DNA of 64,000 nucleotides from Sphingomonadaceae bacterium (lineage in GTDB: Bacteria > Pseudomonadota > Alphaproteobacteria > Sphingomonadales > Sphingomonadaceae). The position numbers were made by a program, and so were the translations under genes. The notes below the pieces were generated by a model. That model did no database searches and was not told where the DNA came from. It saw only the letters and a list, made by a program, of their open reading frames with translations. Below are positions 46,088 to 57,326 of the stretch, one piece after another (the stretch's first letter is position 1; every line of letters begins with the position of its first letter). Where the stretch lies: positions 1 through 64,000 of the forward strand of contig JASBUR010000020.1 of the NCBI GenBank assembly GCA_030147805.1. Reading direction: 5' to 3'.

Positions 46088-47020
46088 CTACTTCGCCAGC
46101 CCGATCTCGCGCAGCCGCTCAGCCAGGAATTCGCCCGCGCTGATCGGCGGATATTTCGCGCCGTCGCCGACGCACGACGGCAGCACGTCGAGTGGCACTG
46201 CCGAGGCCGGGTGCATGAAGAAGGGCATCGAATAGCGGCTGACGTTGGGGCCGGCCGGGTTGACGACGCGGTGCGTCGTCGCCGGGATGCGGCCGTTGGT
46301 CAGCCGCTGCAGCATGTCGCCCGAATCGACGATGAGGTTGGTCGGGTCGGTCTCGACGGGCAGCCAGCTGCCGTCGCGGTCGAGCAGTTCGAGCCCGGCG
46401 CCCTTCGCCGCGACCATGATCGTCAGGAAGTTGATGTCTTCATGCGCCGCCGAACGGACGCAGCCGGCGGCGACGTCGTCGCCGACGGGCGGATAGTGGA
46501 GCACGCGCAGGATCGAGGTGCCGTAGCGCGTCAGCGGGTCGAAATGATCCTCGGCAAGGCCGAGCCTGGGCGCGAGCGCGCGCAGCAGCGTTCGCCCCGT
46601 CGCGTCGAGCGCGTCGAACAGCGTCAGGAAGGTCGGCTGGAAGCCCGGCAACTCGGCGGGCCAGACATTGGGCGGCAACTCCTCGTCGATCTCGATATCG
46701 GCGGGCGGCTCGCGGCCGATCTGCCAGAATTCCTTGAGGTCGGGATGCCGGCTGTCCTTGGCGTGCTCGGTGCCGAACGGCGTGTAGCCGCGCAGCCCGG
46801 CGGCGTAGCGGCGCTTGGCGGCATCGGGCAGCGCGAACACCTGCTCCGCGAGTTCGTAGGCGCGGCCGAGCAGCTCGACCGGCACACCATGGTCGGTGAG
46901 GATGACGAAGCCATAGTCCTGCAGCCCACGCATCAGCGCGTCGGAAAAGGCCGCCCGCGCCGCGGGTGCGCCGCCGGTGAACTGCGCGAGGCTGAGTTCG
47001 GGCACGCGGTTGGTCGTCAT
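46088..47020 (-). CDS. Fe(II)/2-oxoglutarate oxygenase, isopenicillin N synthase family
   Basis: 310 aa. The N-terminal DIOX_N part (residues 5-110) contains DYGFVILTDHGV. The core has the iron triad His193, Asp195 (AAHEDINF) and His250 (ATTHRVV), plus Arg262 in RYSMPFF, which binds the co-substrate carboxylate. A true isopenicillin N synthase is unlikely with no beta-lactam genes. It is two bases after the ribokinase gene, in an operon with a nucleoside hydrolase. Fungal thymine 7-hydroxylase belongs to this same family, so a nucleobase substrate is conceivable. Confidence 0.88.
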   Translation of the reverse strand: MTTNRVPELSLAQFTGGAPAARAAFSDALMRGLQDYGFVILTDHGVPVELLGRAYELAEQVFALPDAAKRRYAAGLRGYTPFGTEHAKDSRHPDLKEFWQIGREPPADIEIDEELPPNVWPAELPGFQPTFLTLFDALDATGRTLLRALAPRLGLAEDHFDPLTRYGTSILRVLHYPPVGDDVAAGCVRSAAHEDINFLTIMVAAKGAGLELLDRDGSWLPVETDPTNLIVDSGDMLQRLTNGRIPATTHRVVNPAGPNVSRYSMPFFMHPASAVPLDVLPSCVGDGAKYPPISAGEFLAERLREIGLAK

Positions 47021-47022
47021 CG

Positions 47023-47877
47023 TCAGGACTTCCTCAGGCAGGCATCGACCTCGGCACGCCAGGGCAGCGACGGCTGCGCCCCGGGGTTGGTCGCGGCGAG
47101 CGCCCCCGCGGCGCAGGCGAAGGCAAGCGCCTCGGCGGGCGGCTGGCCTTCGAGTAGCGCCACCGTCAGCGCCCCGACGAAGGCATCGCCGGCGCCGGTG
47201 CTGTCGACCGCGTCGACTGCCGGCGGCGTCGCCTCGGCCACGACCTCGCCGCCGCGCAGCAGCCGCGCGCCGCGCGCGCCCAGCGTCACCGCGACGAGGC
47301 CCGGCGCGGTGCGCAGCCGGTCGCCGTAGAAGGCAGCCTCACCTTCGTTGACAATGATCAGGTCGGCGCGCCTGAGCAGCGCCGCCGGTACATCCGCCGC
47401 CGGCGCGAGATTGACGCACACGAACGCCGACGCCGCGGCCACCGCCGTCGCGACGGTCGCAATCGGCAGCTCGAGCTGGCAGATCAGCGCGTCGCCGGCG
47501 ATCGGCGGCAGCCCGTCGGCACCGAAGCCGGCATTGGCGCCGGGCGCGACCACGATCAGATTCTCGCCGTCGGCGGCGACGGCGATCAGCGCGACTCCGG
47601 TCGGCAGCGAAGGATCGGCGCGGCAGTCCGACAGATCGACGCCGTCGGCGCGCAGCAGCGCCAGCGCCTCGTCGGCCATCGCATCGGCGCCGACGCGCGC
47701 GACCAGGCGCACCGTGGCGCCGAGCCGCCGCGCCGCGAGCGCCTGGTTGGCGCCCTTGCCGCCGGGGTGGCGGGCCAGCGTCGCACCGGTCACCGTCTCG
47801 CCGGGCCGCGGCAGCGTCGCCGCGGTGGCGACGAGGTCGAGGTTTACCGACCCGACGACGGTGATCGCGACGCTCAC
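47023..47877 (-). CDS. rbsK: Ribokinase (PfkB family)
   Basis: 284-aa sugar kinase expected to phosphorylate ribose to ribose 5-phosphate. The N-terminal motif is VVGSVNLDLV, then HPGGKGANQALAARRLGA for substrate binding, and the catalytic DSTGAGDAFVGAL with the base Asp near residue 235. The GTG at 47877 overlaps the nucleoside hydrolase stop (GTGA). Position after a nucleoside hydrolase supports ribose as substrate. Other PfkB sugars cannot be excluded. Confidence 0.88.
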   Translation of the reverse strand: MSVAITVVGSVNLDLVATAATLPRPGETVTGATLARHPGGKGANQALAARRLGATVRLVARVGADAMADEALALLRADGVDLSDCRADPSLPTGVALIAVAADGENLIVVAPGANAGFGADGLPPIAGDALICQLELPIATVATAVAAASAFVCVNLAPAADVPAALLRRADLIIVNEGEAAFYGDRLRTAPGLVAVTLGARGARLLRGGEVVAEATPPAVDAVDSTGAGDAFVGALTVALLEGQPPAEALAFACAAGALAATNPGAQPSLPWRAEVDACLRKS

Positions 47878-48794
47878 GCCAGCCGCTCGGTGAGCAGCGC
47901 GAAGACGCCGTCGGCGTCGGCCGACACCGCCCAGCGCGCGTTGGGCTGCGCACTGCGGAACTCGACCGCGGTGTGGCCCATCGTCAGCGGTGACGTCGTT
48001 TCGACCTCGATGCGGCAAGGCTTGAGCTCGAACAGCGCGGGCCGAAGCAGCCAGGCGATCGGACACGGGTCGTGCAGCGGTGCATCGGTCCCGCGCACGA
48101 CGTCGCGCTCGACCTGCCGCGAGAAACGCAGCATCGCCGCGGCCATCGCGCCGGCCGGCGTGCCCAGCGCCTCGATCGCAGCGATATGCGCCTCGGTGGC
48201 CCGTACCTGGTGCGTCGCATCGAGCCCGAAGCAAACGATCGGCACGCCCGACGCGAAGACCGCCGCCGCTGCGTGCGGGTCGGCGAAGATGTTGAACTCG
48301 GCCGAGGCGGTGATGTTGCCGCCCTCGCGGCGCGCGCCGCCCATGGCGACGACCTGCTTGAGGCGCCCGGCGAGCGCCGGCTCGCTCGCCATGGCCGCCG
48401 CGACATTGGTCATCGGGCCGACCACGGTCAGCGAGACGCTGCCCGCCGGCCGCGCCATGACGAGATCGACGATCGCCCGCTGGGAGTCGCCGGCTTCGGC
48501 TCCCCGCGCCGGCGTCCGGGCCGGCACCGCGCCGAGGCCTTCCACGCCATGGAAGTCGCCCGCCTCGACCGCGTCGCGCACCAGCGGGCGGGTCGCGCCC
48601 GCGTACACCGGCACGTCGTCGCGCCCCGCGACCTCGCGGATCAGGCAGGCGTTGCGCGCGGTCTTCGCGGCCGCGACGTTGCCGCCGACGGTGGTGACCG
48701 CCAGCAGCTCGAACTCGGGCGACGCGAAGGCGAGCAGCAGCGCCAGCGCGTCGTCGACGCCGGGATCGCAATCGATGATGATCGGTTCAGCCAT
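47874..48794 (-). CDS. Nucleoside hydrolase (inosine-uridine preferring type)
   Basis: 306-aa calcium-dependent N-ribohydrolase that splits nucleosides into base and ribose. The metal/catalytic motif is IIIDCDPGVDDALALLLA at the start. VGPMTNVA, EFNIFADPHAAAAVF and the His in GTDAPLHDPCPI complete the family pattern. ATG 48794 starts directly before the motif. No signal peptide, so cytoplasmic. First gene of a three-gene operon with ribokinase and the 2OG oxygenase. Confidence 0.92.
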   Translation of the reverse strand: MAEPIIIDCDPGVDDALALLLAFASPEFELLAVTTVGGNVAAAKTARNACLIREVAGRDDVPVYAGATRPLVRDAVEAGDFHGVEGLGAVPARTPARGAEAGDSQRAIVDLVMARPAGSVSLTVVGPMTNVAAAMASEPALAGRLKQVVAMGGARREGGNITASAEFNIFADPHAAAAVFASGVPIVCFGLDATHQVRATEAHIAAIEALGTPAGAMAAAMLRFSRQVERDVVRGTDAPLHDPCPIAWLLRPALFELKPCRIEVETTSPLTMGHTAVEFRSAQPNARWAVSADADGVFALLTERLA

Positions 48795-48862
48795 CGGCCC
48801 GTTATGAGCGAGCGGGCGCCGGGCGGGCAAGCGTCACGCGGCACGACGAACGGTTCGAGGCC

Positions 48863-48888
48863 GGAACCATCTGCGGGACCAAGGCGTC
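48863..48888 (+). promoter_or_regulatory. Candidate EcfG general-stress promoter
   Basis: GGAAC (48863-48867), a 17-base spacer and CGTC (48885-48888) fit the alphaproteobacterial EcfG consensus GGAAC-N16/17-CGTT except the last base. It is about 50 bases upstream of the YeaQ-type gene, whose relatives are often stress-induced. Confidence 0.45.
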
Positions 48889-48936
48889 TTTCCGCCAAGC
48901 CCCGGCGAACGGGGCTGTATTGGAGGGAAACGCCAA

Positions 48937-49185
48937 ATGGGTCTTATCATCATCCTCATCGTCGGTGCGCTCGTCGGCTGGCTTGCCGGCATGATCATGA
49001 AGAGCGGCGGCGGCATCATCTTCGACATCATCATCGGCATCGTCGGCGCGCTGATCGCCGGCTTCCTGTTCGGTGGCGGCGCGTCGATCATCAACGCTCC
49101 GCTCAACCTCACGTCGATCCTGTTCTCGCTGCTCGGCGCCATCATCCTGCTGGCGATCGTCAAGCTCATCCGCCGCGCCACCTAG
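48937..49185 (+). CDS. GlsB/YeaQ/YmgE family small membrane protein
   Basis: 82 aa with three membrane helices and a typical N terminus MGLIIILIVGALVGWLAG. IIIGIVGALIAGFLF and a Gly-rich loop GGGAS follow, with a basic end KLIRRAT. This is the transglycosylase-associated protein family; its biochemical role is unknown, though members respond to stress. GGAGGG precedes the ATG and a strong terminator follows. Confidence 0.92.
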   Translation: MGLIIILIVGALVGWLAGMIMKSGGGIIFDIIIGIVGALIAGFLFGGGASIINAPLNLTSILFSLLGAIILLAIVKLIRRAT

Positions 49186-49202
49186 GCCAACCGGAGACAC
49201 AG

Positions 49203-49236
49203 AAAGGGCCCGTCTCCCCGGGAGACGGGCCCTTTT
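49203..49236. terminator. Strong terminator between YeaQ-type gene and phnE
   Basis: A 15-base stem AAAGGGCCCGTCTCC/GGAGACGGGCCCTTT (49203-49217 with 49221-49235) with a 3-base loop and TTTT. A's at the 5' side make it usable also by the convergent phnCDE operon. Confidence 0.9.
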
Positions 49237-49251
49237 CATAGGGGCGACCCG

Positions 49252-50094
49252 TCAGATCAGCCGCTTGCGGATCGCCTGGCTGAGGTTGTCGATGATCACC
49301 ACCGCCACGACCATCAGGATGACGATGGCGGCGGTGCGCTCATAGTTGAAGCTGCGGATGTTCTGCATCAGCAGCGCGCCGATGCCGCCGGCGCCGATGA
49401 TGCCGAGCACCGTCGACGACCGCGCGTTGCTCTCGAAGCGGTACAGCGCGAAGCTCGTCCACAGCGGCAGCACCTGCGGGATCACGCCCCAGACGACTTC
49501 CTGGAGCCGGCTGGCGCCGGTGGCGCGCACGCCCTCGACGGGCCCGGGCTCGATCGCCTCGACGGCTTCCGAGAACAGCTTCGCGAGCACGCCGGTGGTG
49601 TGGACCGCCAGCGCCATGACGCCGGCGAACGGGCCGAGCCCGACGGCGACGATGAAGATGGTTGCGATCACCAGCTCGTTGATCGAGCGGAACAGGTCCA
49701 TCAGCCGACGGACCGGCTGGACGACCCAGGTCGGCGCGACGTTGCGCGCGGCGAGCAGTCCGAACGGGACCGCCGCGGCGACCGCCAGGAACGTGCCCCA
49801 GAGCGCGATCTGGACGGTGATGACGATCTCGCGGAGATACAGCTGCCACTGTCCGAAATCGGGGCTGAGGAATCCCGAGAGATAGGTCCCCATGTTGCCG
49901 GCATCGGTGACGAGCAGCGAGGCCTTGCCCATCTCGGCGGGGCCGAACGAGATCGCCAGCGCGATCACCACGATCAGCAGCAGGATGAAGTTGAAGCCGC
50001 TGGTCAGCGGCGCCTTCGCCTTGCGCGCGTCGAGCGCGAGCGCGGTCTCGCCCGCGCCGGGCGACCTGAGGTCGAGCGGTTCCTGCGCATCCAT
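49252..50094 (-). CDS. phnE: Phosphonate-type ABC transporter permease PhnE
   Basis: 280-aa inner-membrane permease with about six helices. The BPD_transp_1 region carries the EAA-type coupling loop VEGVRATGASRLQEVVWGVIPQ. SINELVIATIFIVAVGLGPFAG and GIIGAGGIGALL are typical of PhnE. The last gene of phnC-D-E; its ATG is one base inside the phnD end. No C-P lyase genes are nearby, so the ligand could be a phosphonate, phosphite or a phosphate ester. Confidence 0.88.
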   Translation of the reverse strand: MDAQEPLDLRSPGAGETALALDARKAKAPLTSGFNFILLLIVVIALAISFGPAEMGKASLLVTDAGNMGTYLSGFLSPDFGQWQLYLREIVITVQIALWGTFLAVAAAVPFGLLAARNVAPTWVVQPVRRLMDLFRSINELVIATIFIVAVGLGPFAGVMALAVHTTGVLAKLFSEAVEAIEPGPVEGVRATGASRLQEVVWGVIPQVLPLWTSFALYRFESNARSSTVLGIIGAGGIGALLMQNIRSFNYERTAAIVILMVVAVVIIDNLSQAIRKRLI

Positions 50095-51092
50095 TATCGC
50101 AGCTTGCTCGCATCATAGCCGAGCTTGGCGATCTCGGCGGCAATCTCCTTGGCGCGGCCGAGCGACGCGGCGTCGGTCTTGCCGCGCAGTTCGAACTCCT
50201 CGCGCTTCAGCTCGATGTAGCGGTTCTGGTCGAGCGCGCTGTCGTCGGCCTTGAAGAAATTGTCCCATTCGAGCGATTCGAGGATCGCCTGCTCGCGCTT
50301 CTGCTGCTCGGGCGTGCCCTTGCGGCCGTAGTTGACGAAGAAGTCCTGCAGCTTGGCCTTGATCGCCGGATCGAGATCCTTGCGATAGGTCACGACGTCC
50401 GAACCGAGCAGCGGCGAACGCCAGATCTCGCGCAATTGCCCCTCGATCTCGGGACGCGAGCGCCGGATGGCGGCGAGGCTCGTCGTGTTGTTCGTGCCGG
50501 CGTCGATGAGCTTGTTGACCACCGCCAGCGCATTGGCTTCGTGGTTGGCGTTGACGACGGTCTTGAAGCAGCGCTGCGGATCGACGTTCCGCGGCGCGAA
50601 CAGGAAGACCAACGGCACCAGCGTGCCCGACCCCGAATTGGGGTCGCCCATGCCGAAATCGAGCGACTGGTCGCACTTCAGCAGGTCGTCGACGGTCTTC
50701 AGCGGGCTGTCGTTCCGGACGACGACGACCGAATGATAGCCGGCGATGCCGTCGGCGTAGGTCGCCTGCGCAAAGACCTCGGAATTGGCGCGCGTCACCG
50801 CCTCATAGCCGCCCTTGGTCGAATACCAGCCGGCCTGAACCTGGCCGAAGCGCGTCGCCTCGATCAGCGCGGCATAGTCGTCGGCGAGGAATGGCTTGAT
50901 GGTGAGCCCGGTTTCCTTCGCCATGTCGTCGAGGAAGGGCTGCCACTTGGGCAGCAGATTCTCCGACGATTCGGTCGACAGGATCGAGAAGTTGACGGTG
51001 TTGGGATCGCGCTCCTCGGCACCGCCGCACGACACGAGCAAGGTCAGCAGCAGCGCCGCGCCAACCCGGCGGATCGGCTTCATGAAGGTCAT
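50094..51092 (-). CDS. phnD: Phosphonate-type ABC substrate-binding lipoprotein PhnD
   Basis: 332 aa. The lipoprotein signal [10 protein letters not shown] ends at Cys22 and then GGAEERD. PhnD/PtxB features are [35 protein letters not shown], and the binding-loop part [19 protein letters not shown] (the Ser/Gly/Thr run that contacts the phosphonate oxygens). The start at 51092 overlaps the phnC stop (ATGA). Periplasmic, tethered to the inner membrane. Confidence 0.88.
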   Translation of the reverse strand: MTFMKPIRRVGAALLLTLLVSCGGAEERDPNTVNFSILSTESSENLLPKWQPFLDDMAKETGLTIKPFLADDYAALIEATRFGQVQAGWYSTKGGYEAVTRANSEVFAQATYADGIAGYHSVVVVRNDSPLKTVDDLLKCDQSLDFGMGDPNSGSGTLVPLVFLFAPRNVDPQRCFKTVVNANHEANALAVVNKLIDAGTNNTTSLAAIRRSRPEIEGQLREIWRSPLLGSDVVTYRKDLDPAIKAKLQDFFVNYGRKGTPEQQKREQAILESLEWDNFFKADDSALDQNRYIELKREEFELRGKTDAASLGRAKEIAAEIAKLGYDASKLR

Positions 51093-51874
51093 GCCGGTGT
51101 AACTCCAACCTGGGCGAAGTCTTCATACTCCGGCCCGTAAACGTTGCGCAGAATGTCCTGGGTGAGGCCGGCGGGCGCGCCGTCATAGACGATCGCCCCG
51201 TCGCGCATCGCGACGACGCGCTTGCAGAAGGTCACCGCCGCATCGACCTGGTGGAGCGACACCACGACGGTGAGCCCCTCCTCGACGTTGAGGCGCGCGA
51301 GCAACTCCATCACGCGGCGCGCCGAGACCGGGTCGAGCGAGGCGATCGGCTCGTCGGCAAGGACGGTGTCGGCCCCCTGCAGCAGCGCCCGCGCGATCGC
51401 GCCGCGTTGCTGCTGCCCGCCCGACAGCGTCGAGGCGCGGCGCTCGCCATAGTCGGACAGGCCGACGCGGTCGAGCGCGGCGGCGGCCTTCACCTTCTCG
51501 TCGGCCGGAAACAGCCCGAAGGTGCCGCGCCAGCCGGGCACGCGCCCCAGGCAGCCGATCAGCACGTTGGTCATCAGGCTGAGGCGGCCGACGAGGTTGA
51601 ACTGCTGGAAGATGAAGCCGAGCCCCTGGCGGACGGCGCGGATTTCCGAGGAGATCTTGCCGTTCGACTGAACGGTGCGGCCGCCGATCGTCACGGTGCC
51701 GCCATCGCCGATGTTGAGCCCGCCAAGGCTGCGAAGCAGCGTCGACTTGCCCGATCCCGATGGCCCGATCAGCGCCGCCATCTCGCCCGGCTGAATCGCC
51801 AGGTCGATCGACTTGAGCGCCTTCCGCGTGCCGAACGTCTTGGAAAGCTGTGAAACATTGATGGCCTGGGCCAT
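51089..51874 (-). CDS. phnC: Phosphonate-type ABC transporter ATPase PhnC
   Basis: 261 aa. Walker A is GPSGSGKST, the Q-loop is in FIFQQFNL, the signature [15 protein letters not shown], Walker [14 protein letters not shown] and the H-loop [22 protein letters not shown] after the Q-loop is characteristic of PhnC. ATG 51874 follows AGGGGGA by about seven bases. First gene of the transporter operon. Confidence 0.92.
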   Translation of the reverse strand: MAQAINVSQLSKTFGTRKALKSIDLAIQPGEMAALIGPSGSGKSTLLRSLGGLNIGDGGTVTIGGRTVQSNGKISSEIRAVRQGLGFIFQQFNLVGRLSLMTNVLIGCLGRVPGWRGTFGLFPADEKVKAAAALDRVGLSDYGERRASTLSGGQQQRGAIARALLQGADTVLADEPIASLDPVSARRVMELLARLNVEEGLTVVVSLHQVDAAVTFCKRVVAMRDGAIVYDGAPAGLTQDILRNVYGPEYEDFAQVGVTPA

Positions 51875-51970
51875 CCAATTCCCCCTACAGGCGGCCCGCG
51901 GCCGAATACGACGGACAGGCGACGGCGCCGCGACTCCTTTAGCGGGGCGCCAGGGCGCCGCCAAGGCGAG

Positions 51971-53188
51971 TCATGCGCGTTGCGACACGACGCCCGCCGC
52001 CTCGAGCGCGGCGATCTCGTCGGCGGTGAAGCCGGCGTCGGCGAGGATCGACCGGCTATGCTCGCCGAGCAGCGGCGGTGGCAACCGATAGTCGGGTGGC
52101 GTCGCCGAAAACTTCATCGGCTGCGCGACCGTCCGGATCGGCCCGGCGAGCGGATGCTCGACCTCGACCAGCAGGCCGCGCGCCGCGACCTGCGGGTCGT
52201 CGAAGGCCTGCGCCAGATCGTTGACCGGCCCGACCGGCACCCCGGCCGCCTCGATCGCCGCCAGCCAATGTTCCGCCGGCGCGCCGGCGAGAACGGCGGC
52301 GATCAGCTCGACGAGGATGCCGCGGTTGGCGATGCGGTCGCGGTTGAGCCGGAAGCGCGGATCCTCGGCCCATTCGGCGTGGCCGAGCGTGGCGACGAAG
52401 CTGGCGAACTGCCGGTCGTTGCCGACCGCGACGATGATCGGCTTCGTCGCGGTCTGGAACAGCTGGTAGGGGACGAGATTGGGGTGCGTGTTGCCGACGC
52501 GGCCCGGCACCTTGCCGCTCACCAGATAATTCTGCGCCTGGTTCGCCAGCCAGCCGAGCGACACGTCGAACAGCGCCATGTCGACGTGCTGTCCCTCGCC
52601 CGTCGCGTCGCGATGGCGCAGCGCGGCAAGGATGGCGATCACCGAATACATGCCGGTGGTGAGGTCGGCGACGGCGACGCCGGCGCGCAGCGGCTCGCCG
52701 CCCGCCTCGCCGGTGATGCTCATGAACCCCGCCATGCCCTGGATCATGAAGTCGTAGCCGGGGCGGTGCTTGTGGGGTCCGTCCTGCCCGAAGCCGGTGA
52801 TCGAGCAATAGACGAGGCCGGGCTTCGCCGCAGCGAGCGACGGATAGTCGAGCCCGTAGCGCGCGAGATCGCCCTGCTTGAAATTCTCGATGACGACGTC
52901 GGCCTGCAGCGCGAGGCGCCGGACGACCGCCTGACCCTCGGGCCGCGCCAGGTCGAGCGCAAGGCTGCGCTTGCCGCGGTTGGCGGCGGCGAAATAGGCG
53001 GCTTCGACGGCGTCGCCGTCCGCGTCGGTCAGAAACGGCGGGCCCCAGCTGCGCGTATCGTCGCCGGCGCCCGGGCGTTCGACCTTGATGACGTCGGCGC
53101 CGAGGTCGGCGAGCATCTGCGAGGCCCATGGCCCGGCGAGCACGCGCGACAGATCGAGGATCTTCAAGCCTTGCAGCGGTCCCGCCAT
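51971..53188 (-). CDS. Family III CoA-transferase (CaiB/BaiF type)
   Basis: 405-aa CoA-transferase. MAGPLQGLKILDLSRVLAGPWASQMLADLGADVIKVERP is the usual N terminus (only parts are quoted here as motif). The catalytic Asp is expected in VAVADLTTGMYS near residue 175. NRGKRSLALDL also fits. It moves CoA between organic acids such as carnitine, formate/oxalate or mesaconate; the substrate is not evident. It sits 96 bases upstream of phnC on the same strand but functionally unrelated. Confidence 0.9.
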   Translation of the reverse strand: MAGPLQGLKILDLSRVLAGPWASQMLADLGADVIKVERPGAGDDTRSWGPPFLTDADGDAVEAAYFAAANRGKRSLALDLARPEGQAVVRRLALQADVVIENFKQGDLARYGLDYPSLAAAKPGLVYCSITGFGQDGPHKHRPGYDFMIQGMAGFMSITGEAGGEPLRAGVAVADLTTGMYSVIAILAALRHRDATGEGQHVDMALFDVSLGWLANQAQNYLVSGKVPGRVGNTHPNLVPYQLFQTATKPIIVAVGNDRQFASFVATLGHAEWAEDPRFRLNRDRIANRGILVELIAAVLAGAPAEHWLAAIEAAGVPVGPVNDLAQAFDDPQVAARGLLVEVEHPLAGPIRTVAQPMKFSATPPDYRLPPPLLGEHSRSILADAGFTADEIAALEAAGVVSQRA

Positions 53189-53310
53189 TTGCCCCTCCGC
53201 GCTCAGCGCTCGAGGCGCCGCCGCGCCTCATAGCCGATTCACGACACTATGGAACACTGCGCCCGCGCTTGTATTGAGGATGAAACGAACCCTTGTCCCG
53301 GAGAAGCCTC

Positions 53311-53973
53311 GTGGAGCTTTCGCTCAGCTCGATTCAAGTCGGATATGTCATCTGGACGCTGGTCGGCGTCGTCATCGGCCTGCTGCTCTCGCGGCTCGGG
53401 CCGTCGCGCCGTCGTGCGGCGGTCGCGGTGGCCGAACTGGGCCAGGCCCGCGCCGAGATCGCGACGCGCGACGCGCGCATCGCGCAGCTCGAACGCGACG
53501 TCGCCGCGTCGCGCGACCAGGTGCGGCCGCTGTCGGACGAGGTCGACCGGCTGCGTCGCGAGAATGCCAAGCGCGTGACCACGACCGTTCCCGCGGCCGC
53601 CACGCCGGGCCTCGACACGACCGGCGCGCCGCTGACGCCCGGTTTCGTCGAACCCGCATCGGTCCAGTCGACCGAGCCGCTTCCCGCCTTCCTCGACGCG
53701 CCGCATGGCACCGCCGACGATCTGACGCTGATGAAGGGGGTGGGGAACCGCTTCGCCGCCAAGCTCAACGAGATCGGCGTGTTCCATTACCGCCAGATCG
53801 CCGGCTGGTCGCCCGCCGACACCGACGTCGCGGATGCCAAGCTCGACAGTTTTCGCGGTCGTATCGAACGCGACCAGCTCGTCGAACAGGCCAAGCTGCT
53901 CGCCGCCGGCCGGACCACCGAATATGAGGCGCGCTTCGGCAAGATCGGCGGGGCCGCGGCGCCGCTGGCATAG
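53311..53973 (+). CDS. Membrane-anchored coiled-coil protein with helix-hairpin-helix domain
   Basis: 220 aa. One membrane helix near the N terminus (VGYVIWTLVGVVIGLLLS), a coiled coil (about 45-90, ARAEIATRDARIAQLERDV), a Pro/Thr linker, then a HhH-type domain (about 140-205: DDLTLMKGVGNRFAAKLNEIGVFHYRQIAGW). Such domains occur in proteins annotated as flap-endonuclease-like, but no nuclease residues are seen. The GTG at 53311 is favoured by GGAGAAG seven bases upstream; TTG 53293 is possible. Role unknown. Confidence 0.72.
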   Translation: MELSLSSIQVGYVIWTLVGVVIGLLLSRLGPSRRRAAVAVAELGQARAEIATRDARIAQLERDVAASRDQVRPLSDEVDRLRRENAKRVTTTVPAAATPGLDTTGAPLTPGFVEPASVQSTEPLPAFLDAPHGTADDLTLMKGVGNRFAAKLNEIGVFHYRQIAGWSPADTDVADAKLDSFRGRIERDQLVEQAKLLAAGRTTEYEARFGKIGGAAAPLA

Positions 53974-54050
53974 GCTGGGGAGAGGGGTGACCAGCGCCGG
54001 ACACCCCTCCACTTCCTGCGCCCCCCTTGCAGCGGAGGATTAGCTGCCCG

Positions 54051-54454
54051 CTACCGCGCGTCGGGGCAGCGCACCAGCAGCTCGGGCGGCAGATTCGGCC
54101 GCGACACGTTGATGTTGATGTCGTCGCCGCCGATCAGCCAGGTCTCCATCGCCGGCACGCCCTCGCCGACGCAGGTCAGCTGCAGCGTTGCGCTGTTCTC
54201 GGTGCGCTCCTCGCGCATGATCGAGCAGCCGAAATCGCCGGCGGTGCGGATGTCGTCGCCGCCGAAGTCGTAATAGTCGGTCTCGCACTGATCGATGCTC
54301 GCCGCCCAGCGCCCCGGCAGGTTGAGCTGCTTGGGCGGGACATAGTCGATGTTGCGGCGCGCCGTGCCCTGCGCGTCGGGGCGTTCGGGCGGCAGCGGCC
54401 GCTGCTCGCCGTCGCAGGCCGCGAGCAGCGCGACGAGCGCGAGCGCCGCCGTTC

Positions 54455-54458
<4 letters not shown>
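54051..54458 (-). CDS. Small lipoprotein, unknown
   Basis: 135 aa. The lipoprotein signal MRTAALALVALLAAC has lipobox Cys15. The mature part has four more Cys (QCETD, FGCSIM, LTCVGEG, VRCPDAR), probably in disulfides, and reads like a small beta-sheet domain. It starts at GTG 54458, overlapping the ppdK stop (GTGA), so it is likely co-transcribed with ppdK. No family recognised. Confidence 0.7.
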
Positions 54459-57172
<2,714 letters not shown>

Positions 57173-57206
57173 CTGCGTTCACTCCCTGCCACAGTCCGCT
57201 CGATAT

Positions 57207-57307
57207 CGTCATTCCCGCGAAGGCGGGAACCCAGTCCGACAAACAGCTTGCCCGCTCCCGCGGGCGCTCCTTTTCCGTGCTGGGTCCCCGCCTTCGCGGG
57301 GATGACG
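57207..57307. repeat. Paired palindromic element (copy 1), between glyS and ppdK
   Basis: The left arm CGTCATTCCCGCGAAGGCGG... (57207-57234) and right arm ...CCTTCGCGGGGATGACG (57280-57307) are inverted copies of a 28-base palindrome-bearing unit, each ending at CCCAG/CTGGG, around a 45-base unique centre. The family is REP-like and also found at 59401-59502. It may act as a terminator for glyS. Confidence 0.85.
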
Positions 57308-57326
57308 AAAGAAGGAGCGAGCGCCC

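Noticed and set aside
46088-47020. Isopenicillin N synthase in a beta-lactam pathway
   Set aside because: No ACV synthetase or acyltransferase genes are nearby, and the operon is nucleoside-related.
53982-54009. GAGGGGTG/CACCCCTC hairpin between convergent genes, as a terminator
   Set aside because: The loop is 12 bases and there is no T-tract on either strand.
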